A stretch of DNA of 64,000 bases from Anaspis maculata (GCA_949128115.1 OX421966.1:54247416-54311415), one strand, 5' to 3'; counted from the first letter of the stretch, positions 1-12,839 are shown. Notes: generated from the letters alone by a model not told the origin. Made by a program: numbers and translations.

Positions 1-477
1 GGATATCAACACTCCAGGGTAGTCCAAAACAGTGAAAACCGATGCTCCCATGCGGGAGTAGGTGGCCGAACAGCCATATACACAGCGAACAGAGCAAACT
101 ACCATCTTCTGGGTCATTGAAAACATGAACTTTGTGACACTAGTTGATGTGATAAAAGTCAGTTTGATTAGCCTCTACAAAATGGCCGATTTTCAGGAGC
201 GTGACGTCACGTCGATACGACCTATACGGCACCTGATGATTGACGCATGCTCAAGTTATGTTTTCCAGGGTAGACGCAGAAAATAACTTCAGGCTCTTGT
301 CAATATTATAATGAATAAAATTGATTAGAGCAAAACCAATCACGTACCTTTGGAGGCTAATTAAATATAAACTAGGCAAATACTCCGTAGGTGCGAGAAG
401 CTATTAGAATTATTTATTCTCCAACTAAATTACCTCCACATACTCGTTTTCAGCCTATTTTTGCCTACAAATTCAAA
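1..477. other. No gene seen upstream of the receptor gene
   Basis: No coding region recognised. The frame of the downstream receptor stays open from about 391 to 477 but contains no ATG, so this part is probably 5' leader or, less likely, the end of an upstream coding segment. If the myosin gene begins left of the window, this stretch is also myosin intron. Confidence 0.4.
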
Positions 478-1600
478 ATGAGTTACATGCTGTCAAGACA
501 CGACATTCGGTCTTTACAAATCCTATATTCGGTAACGAATTTTTGGGGTCTGACTCCTCGTTACAGCTTCGCAACGTGCACAATAACGAATGCAAAAACT
601 CATACATTCAAGGTGTTTCTCTCACTAGCACTGGCAGCAGTCGCAATGATAATTTCAACAGAACAAAACCTTCGTACACGTCGTGAATTGAATTTCGACG
701 TTTGGATGTACATTTTAAGGTACCTGTTGAATTTCGCGGTATTTGTATCGGTTTTGGTCAGTTCTTGGCGTCATCAAACGAACTGGAAAAACTTCAATAC
801 AAACTTGCTGCTGGTCGATATCAAGTTGCACAACAAGAATCGTCCGGCGTTACAATTTTGGAAAAACCCGTCTGTTAATTTCATCGCTTTTCACGGAGTC
901 TTCATAGTTTTCTTGACGTTTCACTATGTTCAAGCTTTAAAAGTCATACCCAATCTGCGAATCCTATTGCTCCTTCTGGACGTGTGGACTTACATGGATT
1001 ACGTGGTAAAAATGTTGTTATGTAACTTGATGGTTGCGTTCAAGTGCAGATATCGCGGTGTGAACCGAGAGCTGTACGATAAAACTTCGACGATTGAAGA
1101 AGTAAAAGTCTTGCTCGACCTTCTGGAAGGAAGCGTTCGGGCTTTCAATGCGATATACGGATGGCCACTTGCCTTCAGTTTTGGCGCCAACATCATGGAA
1201 GTGTTGCAGTGTTTGAATTTTGCAATATTCGATGGTGTATACGGCAAATTGAGTGGTATCCTTGAAACGGTAGCTTTTGCACGAGTTGTCTTTATTTTCG
1301 TAGGTATATGTATTTGAAGCGTGGACACGGGTTCAAATATATTTTGCTTTTCAGGGCTTCACGGTTGTGATGATCATGTTATGTCATTCAGTCCAGAGAG
1401 AAACACGTAAAACTCTACAGTTTTTACGGAGATATCAGAATCAACCGAATGTTGAAGTGCGAACCATGATTGAGAACTGCAAAAAGTTGAAGTTCACTGC
1501 GGCATCATTTTTCGAGTTCAATCGCAAAACTCTTCTAGGCATCCTATCGACTACGACAACTTATTTCATTGTTATTGCGCAATTGCATAAAAAGAACTAA
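478..1600 (+). CDS. Gustatory receptor (insect chemoreceptor, 7tm_7 family), two exons, apparently complete
   Basis: Exon 1 is 478-1299 and exon 2 is 1355-1600, giving 355 aa. The 55-bp intron is GT..AG; donor GTAGGT after codon 274 and acceptor CAG at 1352-1354 keep the frame. Family knowledge: Gr proteins are seven-pass receptors with an intracellular N terminus that form ligand-gated cation channels in taste neurons. Seen: hydrophobic segments at about residues 46-60, 76-96, 133-153, 160-189, 227-251, 262-288 and 335-350, and the diagnostic C-terminal motif TYFIVIAQ (343-350), which matches the TYhhhhhQ signature of insect Grs in TM7. Length fits the usual 350-420 aa. The ATG at 478 is chosen because the open frame before it has no ATG and the sequence MSYMLSRHDIRSL fits a Gr N terminus. 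Ligand and subfamily cannot be told. It is probably nested in a myosin intron on the same strand. Confidence 0.85.
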
Positions 1601-2353
1601 GCTTTTGAATTCGTTTCTAATTTACCAACTTTTTGTCTACTCTTAACTTGTTGAAAAAGTTTACTTGGCTTGCCGATTTCTGTAGGAATTTCATGAAATG
1701 GCTTAATAAACCCTTGAAACATAAACCTGATCATAAAAGACGTTCCATTATGAAGTTTCATGGAAGTCGGTTTACGTATGTTCAATATGGCGGGCCAAGA
1801 TGGCGACCGATCGTTAAAAACGGTTTGCTAAGCATTCAATAGAGTGAAATGACGAGCACCACGTATATAATCAATTTCACAGCTTTTTGCATCAGAACAA
1901 GCTATGGAAAAATTGTGTTGTGTTGCGTTGGTACAAATGATACGATGACAAGGGGGTGCCAGCCAGTTGCCTACACGTGCGATTTTTAATGTGACACCTT
2001 GTCACCGTGTCGAGGTATCATTTACGCGAAAGTAAAAATTCTCGAGCATACGCCAGGAATCGTGAGTTTCTTTGGAGTGCTTTGCAGTGTCGACGATAAG
2101 GGACATTGTCTTTACTGATCGGTGGGCCTCTGCCAAAGCTGTTAGGTTTTTGGCGGCTACTAATGAATGATGTCGAAGATCGGCAGAAGACTACTCGAAT
2201 GAATAGGCCCACCGCCAAAAAGGCTACATCTTCTGATGCACATCACTGGAGTAGTGAGTACTAGGTACCTACTCTCGCTCTAGCTCTACCTATTATACCT
2301 ACTGCAACAGCAAGCAAGGTATGAAGACACATGTTGGCAAACAACACAGTGTA
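1601..2353. other. Non-coding stretch with a decayed repeat unit
   Basis: No gene seen. Around 1670-1815 it contains a degenerate reverse copy of the unit found in tandem at 57.0-57.6 kb (text such as 'catatt' and 'atgaaa' around a 'ggcgggcca' core). The remainder is not recognised. Confidence 0.3.
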
Positions 2354-2980
2354 CAGGGTGATCACGCGAGAATTCACCCCCCTACTGGAGGCTTCTCCTT
2401 TGAGATAATTTGAAAAGGAAAAAACTTTTCTTGGACAATTTTTTCTGTAGATTCCAAAATTGGAACTTATAATGTTTTACAAGCTATAATATACAAGGTG
2501 TCGCAAAAAACTATTTTTGTTGATGCGACACGAGGAGAAATAGGAATGTGTCCATTGCTCTTATAATTGTTGTCACAAAGTTGCACCAAATGGTGCCCAC
2601 TTACAAAAATCTTCATCCCCTCAATTTAGGCTATGTACCGGGTGTGGCATCATTAGTGTGGATGCACAGCTACCCACTATGAAATACGCCGTACGAGAAA
2701 TTTCTTTAAATTCAGAAATACCTCTTTATATCCCCCAAAACATGGATATTTAAGCAAAAAAAAAAATCAATAAAGGATAACGGTAGGTACAGTTTGCCAT
2801 TCTATACTTTTGCTGGTACTCTCTACAGAGGGCTTCTAAGATATCGAAAAGATGGACACTAATAATGCCACACCCGATACATAGCCTAAAGATGAAGGGA
2901 TGAAGATTTTTGTGGGCGGGCACCATCCGGTGCAACTTTGTGACTAGAACTACAAGAGCAATGGACACATTCCTCCTCTT
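2354..2980. repeat. CAGGGTG-end fold-back element remnant plus a short inverted repeat
   Basis: A CAGGGTG terminus lies at 2354-2360, followed by sequence homologous to the left arm of the element at 32035. The matching right terminus is not visible nearby. A separate inverted repeat has arms at about 2540-2665 and 2857-2978, around 85-90% complementary by eye; the arm outer ends read close to 'gaatgtgtccattgctctt'. Confidence 0.6.
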
Positions 2981-3114
2981 GAATAGTGACTAACCCTCAG
3001 AATGAGAAAAAGCATGATGTGGAAAGAAAAAAATTGTATCTTCCTTAAAAATTGACATAATGAAATGAAACAAAAACAGGAATGTAAAGAAAATACCATA
3101 GTGCTAGCAGTACG

Positions 3115-6100
3115 CAAAAAAAAGTGGCATTTGATGATACAAGCAAGCCACTTCGCATATTTGTTGTATAAGCCCATTAGAAAAATTTGACCCGCAGTTC
3201 CTAAAAATTCATCCCTTAAGACCCGAGATTTGGGGAGGGGGAGGGAATACATCAAAAAAATACCAAACTTTTTCATCCAAACCTGCTGATGCGTGTTTGG
3301 TGTCAAAACTATATAACTCAGACCTCCTCGATACAATGACAATGTCAAAACTCTCGTGCGGTCACCGGAAGTCGAGTTAAGTTGTGATCTTTGAAAATTA
3401 GAGTTGAAGGTCAAAATTACAAAGTGAGCGTCAATCACCCATATGTTGGGTATCGATTCTTAGGTTTTCGGGGTCGCTGAAGACGTATGAAATGAAACAA
3501 AAACGATTGGATACACCGTTCGCCCATATGGTCTACCCATGGGCCCAGAAGTCAGGCAAGCGAGAAAAATCCTACAAATTAAGCGAAAATAGAAGTGAAA
3601 TAATAATGTGAAATAGCTCCAGTCTGTACTTGGTGATGATGCTGTATTAGCTGTTCTATGTGAGATTCATGATGTTCACCTGTGAGCTGTCAAAAATCCA
3701 AAATGGCGCCCATTTAAAACACTCACGGGGATAATTTATCGTGATTTTCTTTAGAAAGCTCCTACGTGTCACTAGCTAAGCACATGTTGTTCATCAGTGA
3801 ACAACGACTAAGAAAGTTCCTTACACTATTGGTGGTACCTTGCATCGTTTAAAAGATATCCGCCGCGAAACTGTTTTGGAACCGTTTTTGGACAATAAAT
3901 TGAATACTTGAATAGTAGGAAAAACTATACATGTAGAATTGGAATAACCGACCAAGAGATATTTATTTTGTTATATGTAGTCATGTTTTATAGTTTGGAT
4001 TGCGTGATCTGTCATTCCTGGTCTATTTATAGAGGGTCATAAATCCAAGATGTCCGCCTCTATAAGTTTAAAAATTTCATACCAACTTTACTGTTGAATT
4101 TCGATAAATAATAATTATCTACCGCACCTGTACATTACTTCTATATTTCTAAAGAGTTCCTCACATTTTTATTCCTTCAATAATTTGAGAGATATACCAA
4201 CTACCTACCTACCTATCTAAAGTAAAAATGTACTTACGTGAAATTTTAATTGAAAAATGACACCTACATGATGAAAACTAATAAAAAAATCTTTCGCTCT
4301 GCCATCGTTTTATTCAATAATGTTGCACTGTTGCAGAAAACAGGAGGGAATAGAGTGGCGGAAAAAAGATCCAAATACAAAAAATCTAAGAAAATATCTA
4401 ATGCGTTTGATCCAAAACGCGAAATATTTGAAATACAAAAGGTTACAGTACCTCAGATATAAATCTAGTATGTCTAATATACATTAGGTCCAAAATATAA
4501 ATACAAATCACCGAAAATAGAAAGGGTCACAAGTTTCCTCCTTCTTTTCAGATCCACTGGATCAGGAAATGCTTCTTGACTTGAGTTTCCTCCATTTGTG
4601 CTAAGTCCACCAGATAAGAAGCTGCTTTTTGACTCGAGTTTACTCTTTTTGTTCAAACTTACTAAGCAAGACTTAGTCGACGACTCTAGAGTCTAGACAT
4701 ATCTAGAGGGTCTGAAAAGATAAAGGAAACCTGAATTTTTTGAGCAATTTCTATCTGGTGGGTCTGGAAAAGAGGAATCTGAGTCAAAAACCAACTCCTT
4801 TTGATAGGTTTGGAGAGGAGGCAACTTGAGTCAAAAGCCAGCTCCTCAACTGGTGAGTCAAAAAAAGCAACTTTCTCATTGGTGGATTTGAAGAAAAGGG
4901 AGTACCTAAAGTCAAAACCATTTATATTTTTGAAATTTTCTACATTGTACGAATTGTGCTATATATCTTTCGAATTTCAGCTCTTTTGTACTGTCGATTT
5001 TTGTACTTTGAATCTTTTGTACTTGATTGAGATATTTTGCGTTTTGGATCTTTTGTATTTTCGATATTTTGCACTTTGGATCAAATGCATTAACCTATCG
5101 TTTGTAGACCTTCCATGTTTGAGTTTCTCCGCCCCCCCCCCCCCCCCCCCCCGCTTTTGGACACAGTTAGCATGAAATTTTCTGAATAACCCTACAGCGG
5201 CGGACATCTTGGATTTATGACTCACCATATACCAGGAATGACAGATCACGCAATCTAAACCATAAAACATGACTACATGAAACAAAGCAAATATCTTTAG
5301 GTCGGTTATTTCAATTCTACATGCAAAGTTTTTCCTCCTATTCAAGTATTCAATTTATTGGCCAAAAACGGTTCCGAAACAATTTCGCGGCGGATATCTT
5401 TTACACGATGCAAGATACCGCAAATAGTGTAAGGACCTTTCTTAGTCGTTGTTCACTGATGAACAACATGTGCTTAGTTAGTGACACGTAGGAGCTTTCT
5501 AAAGGAAATCACGATAAATTATTCCCTTGAGTGTTTTAAATGGGCGCCATTTTGGATTTTTGACAGCTCACAGGTGAACATCATAAATCTCACATAGGAC
5601 AGCTGATACAGCATCATCACCAAGTACAGACTAAAGCTATTTCACATTATTATTTAACTTCTATTTTCGAAAATTTGTAGGATTTTTCTCGGTTGCCTGA
5701 CTTCTGGGACTATGGGTAGACCATATGGGCGAACGGTGTACCCAATCGTTTTTGTTTCATTTCATACGTCTTCAGCGACCCCGAAAACCTAAGAATCGAT
5801 ACCCAGCATATGGGTAATTGACGCTTACTTTGTAATTTTGACCTTCAGCTCTAATTTTCAAAGATGACGACTTAACTCGACTTCCGGTGACCGCACGAGA
5901 GTTTTGACATTGTCATTGTATCGAGGAGGTCTGAGTGATATAGTTTTGACACCAAACACGCCTCAGCAGGTTTGGATGAAAAAGTTTGGTATTTTTTTAT
6001 AGTATTCCCCCCCCTCCCCAACTCTCGGGTCCTAAGGGATGAGTTTTTAGGAACTGCGGGTAAAATTTTTCTAATGGGTGTAGACAACAAATATGCAAAG

Positions 6101-6140
6101 TGGCTTGCTTGTATCATCAAATGCCACTTTTTTTTAATAA
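3115..6140. repeat. Long inverted repeat (about 1-kb arms) in the myosin intron
   Basis: The left arm (about 3115-4065) is the reverse complement of the right arm (about 5195-6140). The arms share, for example, the 'aagtggcatttgatgatac' end and the inner 'aatccaagatgtccgcc' end. The spacer (about 4066-5194) holds imprecise repeats of a 'gactcgagttt/tcaagtcaag' type and a poly-C run at 5132-5152. No ORF with transposase character is visible in arms or spacer. This has the shape of a fold-back DNA element; transcribed as intron it would form a very long hairpin. Confidence 0.8.
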
Positions 6141-7188
6141 TCCTGGTGTACCGCTTGCACTACCAGGGTACAGTTGTCCATGAATCGTGATCTTTTACTG
6201 TCGCTGGTACTCCCCATGCGAGGCTCCAAAAATATGGGGAAAACATAACACCAATGTCACACCCGGTATATAGCCATTACTGACTTTTTTCGATTATTTC
6301 TTACACACTGTTATTCTTGAGGAATAAACCTTTCACCCGAACGAAGAATTTCTCAAATCAGACGAGTGGTTTAGAAGAAAACCGACTTCAAAATTATGGC
6401 AAAATTTTATCGCTGCGTTAATTTTGCACGCCAGTGTAGTTACTTTTTTATTGTACCTGTTTCGATTCATGAATTGATATTATCTATATATTCAGCACAT
6501 TCTTTCCCCTCCCGCTACGGTTTCGTTTGATGCGTCAGGTGTGGTTGTACTTTTTTAGACGGCGAAACAATGCCCACTTTGGGTCCTATACTCTAATGAT
6601 CCAACGTTCGCCAAATAAACCCGCAAAACAGGCGGTTCCTGGCTTCGAACTAACACAATTTCGAAGACCACTCGAAAGGCAAAAACGTGGATGTACAGCA
6701 CACACTCGACGACAGCTCCGATGCGAGTTTCAAATCGAAAAGGAAGAAGTAGCTACGCCGCTTGGTTTTATCAGATTCTGCCCGCCGGCGCCGTGGGCTA
6801 GTTCTTATCTACAGCCAGTTGGAGAAAGGCACGCGGAACTTGTCTTCCGAAACGGCCTCTGTTAGATAACGAAATTCCCCAAACTACTAGAAAATGAACG
6901 GCAGGGCAGTACCGGACTGGCCCAATCGGTCCAAGTACCAAAAACAAACAGAAGCAGAAAACGACGTAACAGTGTCTAATCAACTTAGCACTTGCTTTGT
7001 TCCTGCTTGTAGGATGAACACTGGCTCATAGAGCACACAACAATAAACAATCTCGAGTTTTTTTTTCGTAAGGGTCCCTCGTCGTAAGCGCCCCTCTCCT
7101 TAAGCAGCTCAAGCGCAGTATTCAAGGCATTTAAACCCTTTATTCAGGTCTATGACGCGCAGTCTATCATGTTCAATTATTTTTACAG
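6141..7188. other. Myosin intron sequence, no gene recognised
   Basis: The first 150 bp contain an element end related to the repeat near 2640 ('cacccggtatatagcc' at about 6250). An open frame at 6527-6865 has no family resemblance and is probably chance. The last bases are the polypyrimidine tract and CAG acceptor of the myosin exon at 7189. Confidence 0.4.
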
Positions 7189-10100
7189 AATGGAAGCCCG
7201 CATTGCCACGCTCGAGGAAGAAATCGAAGAGGAGCAGAGCAACGGCGAGCTGCTGCAGGACCGCGTCCGCAAGGCGCAGCTCAGCATCGAACAGCTGACC
7301 ACCGAGCTGGCTTCCGAACGCTCGCTCGGCCAGAAACAGGAGTCCAGCAAGCTGGTGCTGGAACGCCAGAACAAGGAGCTCAAGGCCAAGCTGACGGAGC
7401 TGGAGACGGCGCAGCGGACCAAGACGAAAGCCGTCATCGCGGCGCTCGAAAGCAAAATTTCCAATCTGGAAGAACAGCTCGACGTGGAGGCGAAGGAACG
7501 CCTGACGCAGATGAAGGCGACGCGCAAGCTCGACAAGAAGGTCAAGGAGCTGGTGATGCAGCTCGAGGACGAACGTCGCCACGCCGATCAGTACAAGGAA
7601 CAGGTGGACAAGGCCAATTCGCGGGTGAAGGCGCTGAAACGCCAGCTGGACGAGGCCGAGGAGGAAATCAGCAGGGAAAAGTCGCAGAAGCGCAAGGTGC
7701 AGAGGGACTACGAGGACATGCTCGAGTCGCAGGAGTCGATGTCTCGCGAGATCAACAACCTCAAGAGCAAGCTCAGGTGAGTTCTTTTTCTGGGTTCTTT
7801 GGGTTGCGGGAAGAACTGCTTCGTCGGCCTCCCGGTGCGCGTACTCGCACAGAATTGGCACGCGTCTGTTGTCAAAAAAAAAATATATAAAAAAAATCGA
7901 AGTGCTTTAAATGACGCAAATACCCGAGAGCGCAATCGTATTCCGCGAGTACGTGCAACGGAGGCTGTTTGTGTGGTGTAGAAATGGGCTAGAAGGTGGA
8001 GGTTGCTTAACGTCTATTAAACCCCCTAGGGGCGCCAGTCGATTGCTACAGGATGTGCCAACGGCTTCGCACGCTACAGCGTAATTTTACATTTCTAACA
8101 AAAAATATCTTTTGTAATTATTGGAAAATAGTGGTCGGCTCTTGTCTTTTGACATCGTTATTTTGATTTCAATGTAAGAGAAACTTTTCGGAAAAAATAA
8201 GTGCTATTTCAATAGAAGCGTGAACAAATTGGTGACCAGCTAAAAGTATGCAAAACCGACTCTAAACGGTCTCGGCTATAGCATATCAAAAGCTCCTTCT
8301 AATCCCGTGTGAGCCTTCCCGTTTTCCATGGCTTTTTCTTCCACGATTATTTTTTTGTGCCTATCTGTAAAACAATGTGTGAGACAGTAGAAATTTTGCC
8401 GCAGTGGTGTTGTCGAAAAAGCTTTGCTTTACACGCCGTATATAGTCCAGTCAAAATAGGTTTTAACCGGAAATAAATTCGGAAGTTGACGAAACTTGGT
8501 GGATCGATGCAGAATTTAACGTGGAATAACATACTGAAATTCCCACAAATTCTTTCCATTGATGTCATTGATGTCATTGATGATGAATGAAAAGTACTCT
8601 CTAGCGTGAAGACTTTTTCGTCGATGTAAAGGTGAATTGTTGTAACAGTTTCTAATAAATTTCAAATTTGAATCAAATGAAAAGCTGCTTTGTGCAACGA
8701 CTCACTGAATTGAGTCTATTCAGTGAAGAGATTTTTGTCATTCCAAGCGTGATTCCAGTTCGATTTTATTCAGAGCCAAATCTGATAAAGTTTGACTCAC
8801 CAAAGGTGAATGAATCATTAATTCCTAGCGTGAGGATCCGATTAAGCGCTAAGGCTTGTTTCTGAGTTTAGTGTGAATAATGTTTCACTATTACTCACTG
8901 ATTTGAGTTTGTAGAAGCGTAAATATTCAAGCGTGACAATTTTTTCCATCATTTTAAGCCCATCAGTTTTAAATTTTATCCAGGCTCAGGTAGATACCTG
9001 AACAAAATTGAAAAAACGTGCTATTGTTCTTATGAACAAGAAGTCACTGAAGAAGCTTTCATTTGATTGAGTCTGTCGAAGCGTGAGTATTTAACAAAGT
9101 GTTATTTATCTTCATAATCACGATTTGAGTCCAGATCAAAGTCATTTTTGAATTGAATGTGAAATTGTATGATTTACGACTCACTAACAGTGATTTGTGT
9201 CTGGGCGTGAGTTTTTTAGGTAGCGTGATGAAGCTTCCTTCTTAGCGTGAGCATGATCCGTGTTCGATTTCAATTAGACTCAAATTTGAATTTCACACAC
9301 AGTTGTATAAGCGATAAACTCACTACAATTGAGTCATTTGGATCTGTCGGAGCATGAGTAATTTTTAAATCTGTAAAGTATAAATCTTACCTTTTTAATG
9401 CAATGTGAAGACTTATTTCCTGTTGCTATCATAATTAACGCCGATTTAATTTGGAGTAAAATGTTAATTCAACGTGGAGTTCATCCAAGTCTGAGCGTGG
9501 GTATTGTACGGAGCGTGAGGGTTCCCTTCTCAGCGTGAGCGTGATTCGTGTTTTATTCCGTCTGGACTCAAATTTGATTTAAACTCAAAGTTGCGTGAGC
9601 CACATACTCACTTTATTCAAGTCATATATCAACAAGTCTATCAGAGCGCAAGTACTTTTTGAATCTACGCAGCGTGAGGATATTTTTGATGAAATGTGAA
9701 GACTTCTGCCGAGTTGAATTCACAATCATTGACGCCGATTTAATTTAGAGAAAAATTGGAAGTGTTCCACGACTCACTAACAGAGTGATTTAAATCTGAG
9801 CGTGAGTATAATTCACAATAATTGACGCCGATTTAATTTAGAGAAAAATTGGAAGTGTTCCACGACTCACTGACAGAGTGATACAAATCTGAGCGTGAGT
9901 ATTTATTAAAACGTGAGGACGTCTTCTCAGTGTAAGCGTGATTGATTTTATTTTGACTCGAATTTAAATTTTAGTGCCACGACTCAAGGTGTATGAGCCA
10001 CGACTCACTATGAGGATAATTGAGTAGTTTGAGCTTATCGGAGCGTGAGCTATAGCGATTTGATTCCGATTCAAATTTGGATCAAATATTAACGTAACGT

Positions 10101-11221
10101 AAAATCAGAATGTGCTTAGCTTGGCACTGTTTTCGAATATAACGCGCTAGGAAGGGGCTATTTGGTCTCCATTGATGATGAGAGGTTGCCAGAATAATTG
10201 GTTTTGTCAGGAAGCTGCAAGCTTTAACCGATGTTATCTGTGAGGACGCTCTCCCTAGCGCGTCAAGTTTGCAAACCTTGTCGAGTTGAGCACGTGTCAA
10301 GCTGGCCAAAGAGACTCAACTTTATTGCAACAGCACCGTGGTGAAACTTATTTCTAGCCTATTTTCACCCGCACTGCCTTTAGAAATATTATTAAAATTA
10401 TATTGTTACCCAAAATTACAAATTCTTCCAAAAAATATCTATTTTTGATTTATTGCAGCATAAACATAAAATGATGATGTATTATGGATGTGTAAAATAA
10501 GAACGTCTCACTCGCAATGATCGCGCGTGGTATGTGGTGTTTGGTGTTGGATGTTTTTCATGGTATTAGAACTTTTTAACGTTTTTTATTAATATTTTTT
10601 CTGTTTTTTTGCTTTCTGTTATTTACTAATACATACCTAGAAATTGTCTTAGTTTGTACTAGATATTTTGAACTACGATGAGAATATTCAAAACATTCAG
10701 TGCAAAAGCTTCAGTAATTACGGCCATTTTTTTTTATTAGAGAGTGTTGTGCTATGTTAAAAGTTTGTTGCATTTACCTGTTTGATATTCAAACGATCGG
10801 TCGATCAGTGTCTTGATTTGACCTGAAGGAATTGAAAGTAAGAAACGGGAGATCTCAGGCATTACACTGCTGTGGGTCTGGATTCAAACATACCGGTCGT
10901 TGGATTATTATCTCTCAGGTCACTGCACGAGCCTTGCAATAAACACTCTCTTTTTGTAATTGTTTACTATTTTTACTCTTATAATGGCCGGAATTATGTC
11001 CGAAATTGCGTGAAAGATGCTTAGAGCAAAGAAAATTTACTTGTGCGTTGTCGCTATAACGGATTTGTTTCTTTTATAGGCGCGGTGGTGGGGGTAGCAT
11101 GGGCCTGTCTTCGAGGTTGAGTTCATCGAAGCGAGGTTCGATCCAGACCAGCGGAAACGGCTCCGGAGACGATTCCACCACCCAGGACGAGGCGATCGAC
11201 GGTGAGGACGCCCCCAATTAA
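7189..11221 (+). CDS. zip: Non-muscle myosin II heavy chain (zipper type), C-terminal part only
   Basis: Two exons are in the window: 7189-7776 (195 codons plus split codons) and 11080-11221, ending in TAA at 11219-11221. Acceptor TTTTACAG precedes 7189; donor GTGAGT follows 7776; acceptor TTTTATAG precedes 11080. The split AG|G codon keeps the frame. The first exon is unbroken heptad-repeat rod (for example [37 protein letters not shown]), matching the end of the non-muscle myosin II coiled coil. The second encodes the non-helical tailpiece [20 protein letters not shown] and a Ser/Asp/Glu-rich end, where non-muscle myosin II is typically phosphorylated to control filament assembly. The protein drives actomyosin contraction, cytokinesis and morphogenesis. 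The exon is much more GC-rich than its surroundings. Motor, IQ and most rod exons must lie left of the window; a truncated duplicate is the alternative. Confidence 0.9.
7777..8589. other. Myosin intron, no feature recognised
   Basis: This is intron between the two myosin exons. No gene or clear repeat seen apart from a short 'ttgatgtca' triplication near 8558-8583. Confidence 0.4.
8590..10070. repeat. Degenerate satellite-like array built on GCGTGAG / GACTCAC motifs
   Basis: The words 'agcgtgag', 'gcgtgagtatt' and 'cgactcact' recur dozens of times. A clear 91-bp tandem duplication lies at about 9720-9900, where 'gacgccgatttaatttagag' occurs twice, and a related diverged copy lies near 9440. 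Spacing elsewhere is irregular, so this is an old, diverged array with some recent local duplication. It lies wholly within the last myosin intron. Confidence 0.8.
10071..11079. other. Myosin intron, no feature recognised
   Basis: AT-rich intron sequence. No gene or repeat family seen. It ends in the acceptor for the tailpiece exon at 11080. Confidence 0.4.
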
Positions 11222-12193
11222 ACTTCCCCCTCCTCACGATCAACCCCATTTTTACAAGTTAATCCTCTCGTCCCTCGTCCCTCGCCCCTCGCCCATTTGT
11301 TTGTAAATATTTATTGTACCTATATCCCAAACACACACACACAATTTACCTAGTACTTAGCAACTTTTTATAACGATTAAAATATTACAATTAATAACTA
11401 TTAAACGAGTAGGAAACGGCTATAATATACTATGGACAATATCTTAACAATTTATAATAATAATATTATAGAATTTACCAACCAACCATGCTCACTATTT
11501 GGCCATTTATTTCTCAGTAATAATTATTATGTTTAGATAGAAGAAGGAAGAGAGACACGCCACTAGTATTTATCAGAAAACTTTTATTGTACGATTATTA
11601 TTTATAGTTTTTTTTTGTATTATTAATTTACTTGGCTTCATAGTGATAAAAATTTTATTATTATTTACCTTGATCTATTAACAATTTGATTATTGCATTT
11701 ATTTATAATTATTATACCACCCAACTTGAAGTTCGGTTTTTTAAACCGGGCGGTCATTGCTTATTTTGTACTTTATACCATTATGTTTTAAACTTAGTGA
11801 AATTAGCGTCCCGCGGCATTTATAGTAGAAGCACACACCCCCCAACAATAAATAAACGAATTTATATCAACTAGACGAAACACTTTTTATACTGCTTACT
11901 TATTAGAATTTTTTATACGAATCGTGGGCAAATTTTGTAAAAACGAATCAAAAACTAAAATCATATTTTTTAGGAAAAACATGAGTTTTGATACTTACCG
12001 TATAAACGTCAACTAATTGTAGTAATTTAATATAAATAGGAAACCACCAACAAAAACAGCAAACAATGTCGTTTTCGTATTAATAATTTTGTAATGTATA
12101 TAAATACGATAAACTTTTATGTATGATATATGCAATTTATTAATATTATTTGGTTATGGGCTCATTTAATTGTACTTCAACGAGTTCAATAAA
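11222..12193 (+). other. zip: Probable 3' UTR of the myosin gene
   Basis: Very AT-rich sequence directly after the myosin stop codon. It has AATAAA at 11847-11856 (overlapping) and at 12188-12193, the latter followed by an A-rich run. The two sites could give short and long 3' UTRs. No competing ORF of interest. The boundary is inferred from the signals. Confidence 0.5.
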
Positions 12194-12839
12194 AAAACTT
12201 AGGAAAAGTTGTAAATTAAGGTTTTGTTTGTTCATTCTTACCTGATCCAGTCCTTATCATAGTTATTTTCAGGGCTGCTTTCCTTGAGAAGAGCGAGTGC
12301 CTGTGGCTTCGTGACTGAAAACTGCTGTGCGCAAATTTTTGTGATTGAGAATTTTGGCTGTAATTCCATTATCAATAAAGCTTGTTTTGTTTTTTTTTTC
12401 TTCAAAAACAGGAAAGTGGTCTGTTTTGTCAAAAAATGGTATTTTGATATTGCTTACCCGCCCCCATGGTAAGATAAAAGGTGAAGGAATTAAGTGCTCT
12501 TCCATTTCTCCGGCCCCTCACCGACGCGGAAGGGAAAGTATTGTGCCGTTTAGTTTTTGGTAATTAGTCAAACGGAAGTGTGATTGTCAATAGATGACGG
12601 CGACTATTTCTAATGCAACAACTCGAAAACTACCCGATGGACTTGAATCGAATTCGGCGAAAAAAGTTTTAGTCAGCAGTCGGGGTTTCCCACCACTTTC
12701 CGGTCGGGAGCTACGAATTTTCAAAGTTGAGGAAAAGCCTTTCTTGTTCAAAAGCAGTGGGAACGACCAGAAGCGGCGCTTCTCGTCACATACGCTGGTT
12801 ACATGGGTGCTAAGACAATTCTTCGCAAGCATTGCGCCC
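12194..12839. other. Intergenic gap between convergent myosin and Exo70, first part
   Basis: No gene recognised. Overlapping open frames on both strands at 12270-12990 look like chance; none has recognisable motifs. Confidence 0.35.

Noticed and set aside
2950..3438. 162-aa minus-strand frame
   Set aside because: Lies in the arm of the long inverted repeat and is repeated only in broken form in the other arm; not a gene.
4977..5345. Open frames on both strands with a poly-Pro or poly-Gly run
   Set aside because: Caused by the poly-C tract at 5132-5152 in the spacer and arm of a long inverted repeat.
6527..6865. 112-aa plus-strand frame before the myosin exon, considered as an upstream rod exon
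   Set aside because: No heptad pattern and no myosin resemblance; composition unlike coiled coil.
7109..7861. 250-aa open frame on the minus strand, Leu- and Arg-rich
   Set aside because: It is the antisense shadow of the myosin rod exon; its Leu/Arg richness comes from reading Glu/Lys heptads backwards.
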